64,000 bases of DNA from Rhyacophila brunnea (Eukaryota; Arthropoda; Insecta; Trichoptera; Rhyacophilidae). This document shows, piece by piece, positions 10,977 to 22,600 of this stretch. The DNA is taken from the NCBI GenBank assembly GCA_022495005.1, contig JAGYXB010001842.1, positions 1 through 64,000 on the forward strand, read 5' to 3'. A program made the position numbers and the translations under genes. The notes below the pieces were generated by a model. That model had not been told where the DNA came from, made no database searches, and saw only the letters and a list, made by a program, of their open reading frames with translations. Position 1 is the stretch's first letter. Every line of letters starts with the position of its first letter.

Positions 10977-11561
10977 CAGTAGCGAAAGGTGGAAGTAGGC
11001 TGTTAAGATCCACCATAAATAGTGCACATTGAATTTTGTTAGTTATACGTATTGGTTTTTATTGAACTAAGCCTGCAATTTACAGATGGTATTACTTAGT
11101 TAGTTTTTAAAAATCAATTAAACCCTGCATAAACCGAACAATAATAGATTTGGTATATTATGAACGATACGACAAAATTGTGCACACTTTTTCATTCATA
11201 CTCATTTGTTTTCGTTGGATTAAAATACATATTACAAATATTATTGTTGGTTATTTATTTAAATTTATTAAACCCTTCCTCAACCAAACTATAATATATA
11301 AAAAATATTATTCTATCTAAAAATATTCAAAGTAATCTATGATTCGACTACATAATTTTAGATATTTTATAGATATATGAGTATTTTTTGGCTATTATCT
11401 GTTATGGCTTGGTTTTCGCAGAGTTTAATTGAATTTTAAAAACTAACCAACACCAACCACAACAGTTTTATTTTAATGAAAACAAATACGTATGACTGAC
11501 AAAATTTTGTGTTCACTATTTATAGCGGATCTTAACAGCCGACCTCCACCTTTCGCCACTG
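10977..11561 (+). mobile_element. hAT-type foldback MITE (family FB), copy a
   Basis: The ends are CAGTAGCGAAAGGTGG and CCACCTTTCGCCACTG, and long inverted halves would fold into one hairpin. A perfect 8-bp target duplication, GTATTTAC, lies at 10969-10976 and 11562-11569. CAG...CTG ends with 8-bp duplications are the hAT signature. It lies in the last intron of secreted-protein paralog 1. No coding sequence. Confidence 0.85.
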
Positions 11562-11672
11562 GTATTTACATTAACCCGACGAAATTATATTTATATTGAA
11601 AACAATTTTTGTGGTAACTGCTTGTAATTCACACGTCAAATTCTAAAATCATACCTATTATTCAACTTCCAG

Positions 11673-11831
11673 TTGACAACTCTTCAAAACAATGCCAAAG
11701 TAAAAAAATGTTGCTGTGCTGCTCGCCTTCAAAGGATCCATGACGTAAAGGAACAGGCCATTCAAGAGAACACGGATAGAATGAATGCGATATACAACAT
11801 TTTCTCAATTCCAGGTGCATGTAGTCTATGA
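11673..11831 (+). CDS. Secreted-protein paralog 1, terminal exon
   Basis: After acceptor ATTCAACTTCCAG the frame is open for 52 codons in phase 0, which fits the phase-0 donor at 10008, and ends at TGA 11829-11831. It begins LTTLQNNAKVKKCCCAARLQ and continues with an amphipathic, glutamine-rich stretch that may be helical, ending GACSL. A polyadenylation signal AATAAA at 11852-11857 lies 21 nt after the stop, supporting this as the last exon. No homologous last exon was found for paralog 2. Three consecutive cysteines near its start are unusual. Confidence 0.55.
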   Translation: MTTLQNNAKVKKCCCAARLQRIHDVKEQAIQENTDRMNAIYNIFSIPGACSL

Positions 11832-11851
11832 GGCCTATTAAACATGATGTC

Positions 11852-11857
11852 AATAAA
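11852..11857 (+). promoter_or_regulatory. Candidate polyadenylation signal
   Basis: AATAAA lies 21 nt downstream of the TGA of the terminal exon of secreted-protein paralog 1. Confidence 0.5.
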
Positions 11858-11879
11858 TTAGCGTATTGGTATATGTTTA

Positions 11880-12665
11880 GGTAACATGTAAGTTGTACGT
11901 ATGCAGTTCATCGTGTGACACTAGTTTGTGCGCCGCAGTACGTGAAACATGAGTTCGTATAACATGTTATCAAATGACGAGTTCTTCGTTGAACATTTCA
12001 CCGTGGATTACATTTCGACCGTGTTTACGAAAAAGGGCGTAACCCACACAGAACAAATATCACAGGAGAGGCAAAAAACGTTTTTTGAATGATTTTGGTT
12101 CAACATTAATAAAAAAATAGGCATAGACATTGGGTGCATGGTGATTGATGATTTGGTATAATATCTCTACGATCTAATAATAATTAAATAAGTTATTACA
12201 GAAAAATCATTAACATTGAGGGTAAATGCTTTTTTCCTTAAATTAAAACTTAATTAAAGCTCAGTTAAAACCTGAATTTAGATAATAAATCGGCATTTGC
12301 GGCTTACTTCTTTTTTACAGAACGTGTATTTAGTTGTATACATTGTTAATATTTTATAAAAGCACTTTTCGAAAAATCAAGGGTTACACCCTTTTTCCTA
12401 AACACATTCAATTTGTTCGTATCTTACAAAATGCGGCGATAGTTTGAAAATAGCACTATTCCAATTAGATTATCCCCAACCTAACCTTACCTAGTAAAGA
12501 CATCTCATTATGTTGTAGCATACGTACAAATATACTTCACGGTGAAATGTTCAACGAAGAACTTGTCATTTGATTAAATGTTACACGAACTCATATTTAA
12601 CGTACTGCGGCGCACGAATAAGTGTCCTGCGGTGAACTGTTTACGTACAAATTTCCGGATACGAT
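11880..12665. repeat. Foldback element
   Basis: About 120 bp at 11885-12005 pairs with the reverse complement of about 12535-12660. Shared words include GTGCGCCGCAGTACGT, AGTTCTTCGTTGAACATTTC and CACCGTG. Inner blocks GGGCGTAACCC and GGGTTACACCC also mirror one another. No coding sequence. This is a likely MITE related to the block at 10200-10750. Confidence 0.6.
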
Positions 12666-13455
12666 ATTTTTAGGCGGCGGCACGAAATTGTAAGTCTATC
12701 ATAGTGCTACGTGTTAATTAATATTCTTATACGAATGCAATACATTAAATTATTATTTGTTGAACATGATGATTTTTTCATATTAAAAATATGTTAATAC
12801 GTTGTATTAATCCGAACGAAATATGTAAATGAAAAAATATTCATTTACTGCAAACAGGTTACCAAATTGTATTCGGAGTTTAGCAATATTAGCACTATCA
12901 TTGTAAGTCACCATTTAATGTCAAGGCCTGACCATAGACAGCCTTGAATTTCAATTATAGAAATGATTCTGTACTCGCAAGTAACTTCCATTTGTTAAAA
13001 TCGCGATGAATAACTCGACCATTTCTACTGTTAGTTTATAATATACTAATAATTTTTATCAGTTTATATAATTGGTTATTAATTTTTAAAGACTACCTAA
13101 TATTATAATTTTATTTCGAAAAAATAAATGAAAACTTATTTTTTGTCGTCATAACTTAAAATGTTAAACAGTGTATGTAGTTCTTCAAATGTTTATCATA
13201 CATAGTAATGGTTTATTGATTTTCTTTAATAAATAATAAGTTAAAATCTGTGTTAATAATTATTAAATTGTTTCCAAAGACTTTTCCTCTACTTGGAGCA
13301 TACCATTGATAACGTATTGAAATTTGCTTCAAATTTATGTTATACAAATTAATGTATCATACATATGTTTACTTAAAAGCAACATGCATCTAGTCATGTA
13401 GTAAATAAATTTTAATGCAGGTTCTCAACTTGTGATTTTGGGTAGAAATATAGCT
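12666..13455. other. No feature seen
   Basis: AT-rich intergenic DNA with short open frames only and no recognised repeat. Confidence 0.5.
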
Positions 13456-14062
13456 CATCATCATCATCAGGGGCGCGACAACCCGGTGTGGGTCCTGGCC
13501 TCCTCCAACAGCTCCCTCTACCTGTCCCTATCCAGTGTGGCCGCTTTCCAATTTGGTACCCCTAGAATACGGCAGTCACTGGCAGCTCCATCTAACCAGC
13601 AAATCTTTGGCCTCCCTCGTCTTCTACGTCCTATTGGATTGCTGGACATCACTCTCTTTGCCGGTTCATTGTCATTCGTACGGTGCACATGACCTAGCCA
13701 TCGCAGTCTCCCAATCTTAATTGATTGAACTGCGCTGCAATCTTCGTACAGCCCGTAGAGCTCAGCATTATATCTTCTCCTCCAATTGGTGCCATCCCTG
13801 ATCGGTCCATATATACGGCGGATAATTTTTCGTTTAAAGATGTTTAGAGCTCGTTCATTTTGCAGAGTTAATGTCCAGGTTTCCGATGCGTAAGTGAGCA
13901 CTGGCTTTACAAGTGTCTTGTAAAGAGTGATTTTAGTTCGGTGAGATAGTAAGCGGGACTTAAAATGTCTTTACAGACCAAAGTAGCATTTATTCGCAGA
14001 CATGATTCTCTTGTTGATTTCTTCTGTAATATCATTTTGTCGAGTTACAAGAGATCCAAGGT
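13456..14062 (-). mobile_element. 5'-truncated RTE-type retrotransposon
   Basis: The minus strand encodes the end of a reverse transcriptase: LGSLVTRQNDITEEINKRI, an in-frame TAA, then PVLTYASETWTL, KRKIIRRIYGP and RLRWLGHVHR. It ends in the ATGATGATGATGAG tail typical of RTE 3' ends. A 9-bp direct repeat, AATATAGCT, flanks it at 13447-13455 and 14063-14071. The 5' end and the catalytic core are missing. Confidence 0.8.
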
Positions 14063-14086
14063 AATATAGCTACCATGCTCAAATTA

Positions 14087-14526
14087 CATTGGCAGATTGC
14101 GTCTGGCCCGATCGTCTGCCACGATTGCCAAAATCTATTATCTATGGGTTTCCGGTATCGTTAACGATCGTGAGCAAATTGGAACCAATCCTATTTCCTT
14201 CTCCCACAATTCACCTAGATTTCCGAGAACGTACGTGAATATCCGAAGCTACCGCCAGCTTGCGAGGTTAGGTTTGACAACTGAGTTTTGACGTAAAATT
14301 ACGAGGGAAAACTGTTCAGTGTAGCCATCAATCTGACGAAGAAATAGTTTTCGGTCAACCTATATTTTTAACAATAGCAACACTATGTTTATTTTAAGCC
14401 AATCAAAGCAATGACCAACGGTATCGAATCGATGCGTGTAATTGCTTATAGTGTAAAAACGTTGGTCACGACGGTCGGCGTGGATCGTTGGATCTGGTTG
14501 AATCTCGCGTCTGCCAATGTAATTAA
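14087..14526. mobile_element. Short inverted-repeat MITE
   Basis: The ends are AATTACATTGGCAGA and its complement TCTGCCAATGTAATT, about 440 bp apart. The outer AATTACATTG matches the ends of the foldback at 44171-44813, so the two may use a related transposase. Open frames inside look non-coding. Confidence 0.55.
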
Positions 14527-14599
14527 GCCTTAAAAGGGGTCTCGACTTGAAACATGAGAATTAATCAAAATTTCCTAGGGATGCGAACTATGTAAACGG

Positions 14600-14900
14600 T
14601 TGGGAACCCTTGTTTTTAATATATATATATATACATATTATAAACATATATATAAACATAACGCCTACAATGACCGAGTGATAACGTGGCTGTTTATAAT
14701 GTCGTACTACACTCGTAGTTCCCGGGTTCGAATTCCGGGTCTGGAAAATTTATATCGTATTTTTCAATGTGTGTTTGGGACGTCCCAAACGCAGAGTATG
14801 GACAAGTAGCAGATATCTATTTGTTGTAAAAAAATATATAAATATACATCTTCGTGAGGCGGCCAAAATCGATCTTGGATCGTTGAGTCAACGAAAACAA
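14600..14900 (+). repeat. tRNA-like SINE
   Basis: A run of TA dinucleotides is followed by GACCGAGTG and, about 40 nt later, CGGGTTCGAATTCCGGGT, which matches an RNA polymerase III B box. The acceptor stem is not tRNA-like, so this is a SINE head rather than a tRNA gene. Confidence 0.5.
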
Positions 14901-14904
14901 AATA

Positions 14905-15000
14905 AGTTACAGGCCTAGAAACTATTTCTACTATTCGATGTAAATTGTTGAAGTTATCAGCAACCAATACTGTATTATCTGCACACTGTACATTGTTTAT
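14905..15000 (-). pseudogene. Reverse-transcriptase fragment, inverted piece
   Basis: The minus strand reads ADNTVLVADNFNNLHRIVEI, which resembles the catalytic YADD-type block of RTE-like reverse transcriptases (ADDTVL-x-A). The residues that normally follow are found on the opposite strand at 15060 onward, so the element has been internally inverted. Confidence 0.4.
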
Positions 15001-15059
15001 AGGATTATTATTAAATAAAATATTAGGATCCGAGACACATTACAGTATAAGCCGATACG

Positions 15060-15710
15060 TTACCGTCAGTAACTCGTATGGTATAAAAATTAACCTGAAT
15101 GAAACAAAATTAATGACAATATCCAAAATGGCGACATCTGGTGTCGAACACAAGTTTTGTAACTGAAAATTGATTAAATGATTGATATAATATAAATATT
15201 TAGAATTAATTAAGAAGGTGACCAGTCAAAAGAAATAATAACAAAAAGTGAGAAAGCACTGAGTTCATTTCTCAAAAGGAAATGCATTTTTGGCAATCGA
15301 GACTTAAAAGGTCTGAGACTACTTTGTCTTATGGTTTACTGTAAGTTATGTCCTCCCAATCCTTTTCTACGCTAAGCCAGGGTATAATCTCGTAGAGGTA
15401 AAACCTTTAAGATGTGCCTGTATGGTCGTATATTCAAAATTCCTTGGACTAACACATTGATAATTAATTGACTTTCTCAAGAAAATGAAATTGAATAACC
15501 GTAAAATACAGCATTTTTCATATCATTATACAAGTAAAGATTAACGGAAAAGGTGGCAGAGGAAGACGCCGCGTTTTGTATCTTAAGAATCTCCGAGTGT
15601 AGCTTCATGCGATTGTAAAACAAATAATGTCCTGGTGCCGATCTTTGATAAAGGATGATACTAAAAGAAGAAGAAAAAATATCCACACAGCCTCGCACAA
15701 AACAATAAAC
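15060..15710 (+). pseudogene. Decayed RTE-like reverse-transcriptase 3' half
   Basis: Plus-strand frames contain SYGIKINLNETKLMTISK, then with breaks KALSSFLKRKCIFGNRDL, KMCLYGRIFKIPWT and a GRGRRR-like basic stretch. All are in the order expected of an RTE polymerase C-terminus. Many stops and shifts make it old. Confidence 0.5.
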
Positions 15711-18619
15711 AAACATATATTTTGGAAAGATGACTGGATTTGCGATATTTTTTATTGACTGAAGTCTATATTCTGTATTCTATATTCAACTATGTTAAGC
15801 AACTGAATTAATCCAAATCATCAATTATCATCAAATCACAAATATAATGCACAAATAAGCCTCATGATGTATTATTCTGTATGTAGTCTAGCCAGTGGTT
15901 TTCAAGAGAATATTCGCTATAATGGAGTTTACCTTATTAAACATTAACTGCATAATTAGTTTTTACTCCATCTAGATAGATAAAAACTATTTTTAATGGA
16001 TTTTATATTATCATCGTTCACGTATTATAGAACAGTAAAAGCCACAGTTGGGTCATCTAAGTAAAACAATTAGATACTGAGGGCTCATTTAAAATTTGGT
16101 AGCTAAATACATGGTCAAGTTTATAATAAATTTAAAAGTAAAAATAATCGAAACTTGAATACGAAAGTGGATAATATTTTTATTTATAATCATAACCTAG
16201 TGGATTAATATTTTTTTATTTTTGACACCAATAATTACTGTGCTATGAAGTAAATGGTAATTGATTCAATTAAGTGTTGATTTTACTATGTAATGATCGC
16301 ATACGATAATCGGACTGCATTTGAAAGCTCTGGAAACAAAAACCGATAGTTTTATTTTCGTAAAATCTTAGCAAGTCAACAAACATGTATAATTTCTTTC
16401 TTATATCTTCTAAAAAAAGTATTTTAAAATAGTCCAAGAAAAACTGAAAAAAAAGTGTGTGAAAATACCAATTACAATCTGAAGAATATATTTAATTGTC
16501 AATATATTGTTTCAAATTAACACTATGTTTTACTACGTTCAGCTAAAAATAGTTACCAAAATTTTAGGTAAAATAATTCTCAGACTACAGAATAAGGAGC
16601 TGAATAGAAGATATTGTTACTTAATACAAATGGGATGTTCTACCATAAATTCGTTTTAAAAATCCTTGTTTGCCATAATATGGTATAATATTATTCGATC
16701 AACTACTTACTACAGTAATAGATACCGCTTATGAATAATTTATAAATAAACTGATTCGTCTTATGTATATTAATTAAAATATTAAAACGTATTTTCCCTT
16801 AAATATTGTTTACCAGTTATCCATAATTCGATACCCTAGTTCTATAGAAAAATAAGTCAAAATTTTAAGGTATTGAGTTAAGGGGACGCTCTACAGAAAT
16901 GCCCTTGAGCATTGAAAATATGATATTTTTATATGTGGTCCGATATAGCTGGTCTACTAGTAATATTAAAAAGTCGCCGCCGATACGTGGGTCAAAAGTA
17001 ATGGTCAATAAATTAAATTTAAAACAAACAAACTCACTTCAGCTTAGTGAGTATGGGGTGACCAAAAAATAATTTCTTTTAATATACTTAAATGTTACTA
17101 AATTCAATATGTTAATCAGCTTTTTGGTGGGAAGTATTACAACCAATATGGTGGATATTGTGACGTTTTTAAACTTAGAGTTTAGTTTAGTAGTTTAGAA
17201 ACTTAGAAATAGATTAATAACTTTTTAACCTGAAATTGTACGAGAACTAAACATACAAAGGATTTTGAAATACATTTTCTGCCTACATTTTTATTTCATG
17301 TGCTATCCAAAAAACATAATTAATGAATAGTTTTTATTTTTAATGTGTAAGACCTACATAATTATTTAAAAAAAAATAGCTAAGTATTGTTTAATTCTAA
17401 TGCATATTTAAAAAAAAACGTACAATATATCTAGTGATGTACCCGAGTTAAGAGACACTTTTACAAACTAGTAACGCAATTACTTTTATAATATAATATG
17501 TACTAGTGAAACAATAGGTAGGTACCATTATTGTATTTTGTTGGTTGAATAAAGCCAATGCACGAAATAATTTATAACGCCTAAAAATAAATATTATCGT
17601 ATAGGCACCATATACTGTTATTATTTTTCACATTGTTTTACATTACGCCGGCTGGCAAGAGCGTTCACGGCACCTAATAAATCATTGCAAAGAATTGCTC
17701 TAGCGACAATTATTATTATTAAGTTTTTAAAATAAAATCTTCGATGACCAGGGATTTTGTTGTAAATTTCATTTAAAATGACGTGCTACTCGCTCTGTGG
17801 ACTCTCTTCGAATGAAATATGAATCACACTGGGTCCTGTTATACCCACTCTTAATGCCTTAAATCTAGAAAGGTCTTTTCTTTATGATTCAACAGAGAAA
17901 ATAATCAAAAATTTCTTCAACAGGTCATAAAATCGAATAACTCTCTCTCTTTCTTGGATTAATAATTAATTATTAACGGGAATATTTGGGTTGATTATTT
18001 GTTAAACTGTAAATTTCATTGAGCATTGCTAAGTTTATTTGACCTAAATTGCCTTTTTAACACATTTACTTAAACAATCAAGGCTTCAATATTGAAATGA
18101 GAATTTGTGCAAAAGTTTGAAACGCCATTATCTCAGTATTCGCCAAGTATTTTGAGTTGTTTCTCTATAGAACTAAGGTATTGATATGCAGATTGAAAGG
18201 GCAGAGTTTCTAAAGTTAGTCCGACCCTCATTTGAACTGGTCGACCATTATGACTTCGTAGCATTTTACTGCAGTTCTTTTCTCATCGAATATTGACCGT
18301 AATATATTATTTCAGAATAATAATCATGCACACTCTAGTACATGCCAACCAAGGTTTTGGAAAGATGCTCCTGTGATACTCTGAGTACAACATTAAAGGG
18401 CGCCTAGCGTTATCTACGCTACGGTATACCCTTGTAGAGTAGGTGTGGATACGTGGCGGGTAGTGGAGGGAAAAGCAAGCCAAGTACCTACAGTGTACGT
18501 ACGCCTCACCGGGAGGCAATTTGAATGTTTTGGAGGGCAAAAAGGTCATATTGAAAAACATTTGAAGACGAAGCATAGTACAAGGATCGTACTAATTTTC
18601 TTCCAAATTGTACATGTAA
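15711..18619. other. Intergenic DNA, nothing firm
   Basis: AT-rich with no supported gene. Near 18490-18580 the plus strand reads FECFGGQKGHIEKHLKTKHS, which resembles half of a zinc finger from a hAT transposase N-terminus. It has no neighbouring frame, so I do not annotate it separately. Confidence 0.4.
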
Positions 18620-19100
18620 CGTAATATACATATTTACTTATGAAAGTTAAATTAAATAATTACAAGATAAAAAGAACTTTTTATATACAACGTTTTTAAA
18701 TTTTCTGCTGAATCATATAAACTTGACTTGACTAAACGATCAAAAAATTTGTATATGATAGAAATAATACTGAAATGTCATATTGATTTCCATAGTAACG
18801 CACGTATATATTAATAATTTAGTTGCTAGGACCCATTTAGCAACTAATAAGTTTTACTTTTTACGGATTTCTTCCGAAATAACTTTTCATACAAAACAGA
18901 ATTAACTGAAATCAATTCTACTTAAAGATGGCTTAAAGTATTAAACAAATGCATTGGCATCGTGTTCTGATATATTCTAAAAGTTTCAAATGTCTAGCTA
19001 GTCGGAAAGTTAGTTAAAAATTGATTTCAAGATTGTTACCGGACAAACAACCACCGGACAAATAAGAATACGAGCTTAGAAAAACGTTGTAAAAAACGTT
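18620..19100 (+). repeat. Dispersed repeat family R5, copy 1
   Basis: It recurs at 36525-37035 (same orientation) and 45890-46320 (inverted). It begins TTACAAGATAAAAA and ends near AAGAATACGAGCTTAG, with ACAACGTTTTT near both borders. It is non-coding and about 450-510 bp, with an unknown class. Confidence 0.65.
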
Positions 19101-19519
19101 GTAAAATAGTATTGCCTATGTGCATTTTTTATTTGTAGCAATTCATTCTTTTTCAGAATTAGTTAGGTAACTATAACATTTTGATAGGGCGGCATGGAGA
19201 TTTTCGAATTGTTGAAGTGGGGCATGGCAGAAATAAGGTTGGGAAACACTAAGTCGTACACCACTATGACTGGAATTAAAAATTGTGAATAGTGTTTTGA
19301 AGTTGCGATTTTAATTGCATAGTTTCAATTCACATTTAAAATTGATTGATTATACAATTAAATTAGACGTTAATATTTGTCATAAATATTGACATTTATT
19401 AATTTTTCTTCACGTTATATAAACAGTAAAGGAGCAAACATTTATTGTAAAAAAACATATGTTTTGAAATGATTGTTTACCATACGCATTACTATGTATA
19501 AATTTATTAATTATTTTTC

Positions 19520-19527
19520 TATATAAG
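19520..19527 (+). promoter_or_regulatory. Candidate TATA box of secreted-protein paralog 2
   Basis: CTATATAAG lies about 80 bp upstream of the ATG at 19605, leaving a short 5' leader. A second TATATAA is at about 19416. Placement is by motif only. Confidence 0.35.
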
Positions 19528-19604
19528 CAATGAAAACTAATTGAAAACATTATTTTTCTATAATCATTTATTTATTTAAAATATAAAATTTATTTAAGTG
19601 TAAA

Positions 19605-22600
19605 ATGATTTGGCAGATTGCTGTGCTTTTTTTACTGATATCCCGAGTGACAACACAGGAGGTAAGAATTATTTTACTAAAATGTTATGTTTTTATACAT
19701 AAAATACACATGTACCAGTAGTGAAGGGTGAAGATAGGCTGTTAAGGTCCGACATAAATAGTGCATACCAAACTTTTTAGTCAAAGTTATTTATTTAAAT
19801 TGAACTAAGACTACAATGTTTACATAGTGTTTGTTAGTTGTTGTTAAAATACAATTAAACTCTGCCTAATCCAAGCCATAGTAGAGAATAGTAAAAAAAT
19901 ATTCGTTTGTCTATAAAATAACTAAAATTATACTATCATGCATAATTTTAGATATTTTATTGATAGACAAATATTGTTTGCCGACTATGGTTTGGTTTAT
20001 GTAAGGCTTAATTCAACGAAAACAAATAAGTATGGCTGAAAAAGTGTGCACTATTTTGTCGGATTACCCATAGTATACCTAAACTGTTATGGTTTGATTT
20101 AGGCAGGGTTTAATTGAATTAAAAAAAAATAACTAGCACTATCTGCAAAATGTATTCTTAGTTCAATGAAAACAAATAAGAGGTATGACTGACAAAGTTT
20201 AATGTACTTTATTTATGTCAAATCTTAAGAGCCTATCTCCACCCCTTGCCACTGACACAATATTAAAAGATAATCAATGAAAAGAAATATTCTTTTACAT
20301 TGGAAATAAATAGGTGCATCTCCGATATGCAGTAATATCTATAAGTTATCTTAAGCTTAGTTCACATTATGCTAGTATTTTAGTCGAGTGGCGAGTAATT
20401 GAATGTCTATGTCATGTATATTGTATGGAACAGACTAATTGTGTCGAGTAATTTAGTAAAATCCTTATATTTTTCGGTTGAGTAGCGGCCTCATCTACCC
20501 CTCGCTAAATACCAAATAAGCCACGAGATACGAGTAAGCTGAAATTGTTATTTTTATTCAAGTTCGCATTTACCTAGTTAGGTGTCAAAAATTTCGTTTT
20601 GTCAAATATACAATTTTAAAATTTGTGTTGAAATATTATTATTTCATGAGTGTCTTTCGATTTTTTATATTATATTATCGACTTTTTAAAAATAAACAAG
20701 CTCCTAGTGCATCAGTCCTATTAGGCCATTTTATTATCCACATGATAGATACGGTAAATAAACAGATGGAGTGTTTATATGCAGAAATCCTACGAAATAG
20801 TTGACCATGCAATTTAAGCTAGTCCGAGAGTTATAATCGTTGAGAATGTTGGAACACGTCATCGTGGTATTTTTATAACGGTCAATATGCCACATTCTTT
20901 TTTCTTATCTCTAGCTAATTCATTTTTCCACTTCTACTAATAAAGCCACTACACATACTTAGCTTATATATTATTTTAGTACAGTATGTACAGTACATAT
21001 TAAGTATGTATGTATAGTACATATTTTTAGTATAGTAGGTATACGTTTCTAGACCATTATATTATAAAATGTATTGGTAAAATTCGATGAGTATATTAAT
21101 AATTCATATTAGGTAATCTCTTTATTAGAAAAAACAATTTCCTTGGCCTAGGATATCTAAAATTCTTCGATGAATCCACGCAAACGTTACTCTTTTTTTC
21201 TTCTTTTGATCATGTTCGATCCTAATAGGATCATAATATGGGCCTCCACAGAGTAGATGTTTTTATTAACAGATTGTTTTTTACGAGAAATGGATGTCAG
21301 CCACATGCTCAACCTATTAGGTCCATACCGTAACAGACACAAATTGAAAAATAATATGTGTACTTGCCAGACCCATGGTGTGATAGTCCAACGCTTAAGC
21401 CACGCGGTCACCGTGGGTGTCACACATGTTACCACTACGATATAAATGACATAATTATGTGACATCTTATTAATTTATTTTATTCTAGGTTTCTGTAAAC
21501 GTACAGGTGTCTGACGAGGAAGAATGCATCTGTCCGAACACACAAATCAAGTGCAAAAATCCAGCTGAGCTATCTAATATTCACAAGTAAGAATTCTTCA
21601 CAATATGACTATAGCATAAAATTATAATAGTTATTTTTGTTATGTAGTAACTTCAGTGAAATATCACATACTTCAAAACATTTCTTCGCACAGCACAATG
21701 TATTAGTATTGACATGTGCGTCCTAAAAAATTTGAGACTCTCAGCCTTATTTATAGTGAAGGGGTGTGACGTTGCAGACGTCACCAACGGGCTAATTAAC
21801 AATCATAATTAGTGGAGAGGTTTTTCTCTCGCGGGCAACACAAAAATCCTGCGGTAGGCACTTCAAGCTTCCGGGTTGGATAAGTGGTGGGGGGAATCGA
21901 TGTCAGGCGATCGAATTTTGTTTGGATCTCCTTCTTTTCTGGTTGACCCTTGGGAACGAGAGGACGTGGGAGGAGCGATTCCCGCTTGGCAATCGCCAAG
22001 CGGCTGTAAATACATTTCAATTTCATTTTTTTAGTATTAATTAATTTTAAGTATTTGTTTTAATTATAACCTCACTCACATGTGGATATTTTGGTTTAAG
22101 TTAGGTTAAGTTGCTGAGGACTTATTGCGTTAATATTTTAGTTTGCAGACGCTAATATGTCTTTTGTATAACGTAAATATTCATTTATGTATTATAACAT
22201 CGTCGTTTATGAACGGTGGTGATTTGACTATGGCGTCATGTCGCCATTTTTGTACCATTGACTTTTAATTACATTTTCATTAAATACAGTGAGGTTAAAT
22301 TATCACGGTGTTTCATTTAATTTAATTGTATCCCATAATATTATGTTCTTTTATGTTCTTTTCTTTCATAGAAAAGGCTTTGGCGTCCAATTCGAGTTTT
22401 CAGTGCTCGCAATTAACCCCTGCAGCGGTATGGTAAACATTATCCATCGAATACCAATTGATTTTGATGGTCCTTTCCGTAACAGGATTGGAATTCATCA
22501 GAGAGACAGTGCGAAAACCCAGTACCCTGAGCTAGCGGTGCCTGTTATCCACATAGCTTGGATAGCAGTGTTAAATGGTGGTCGGATGTTATTTTTAATT

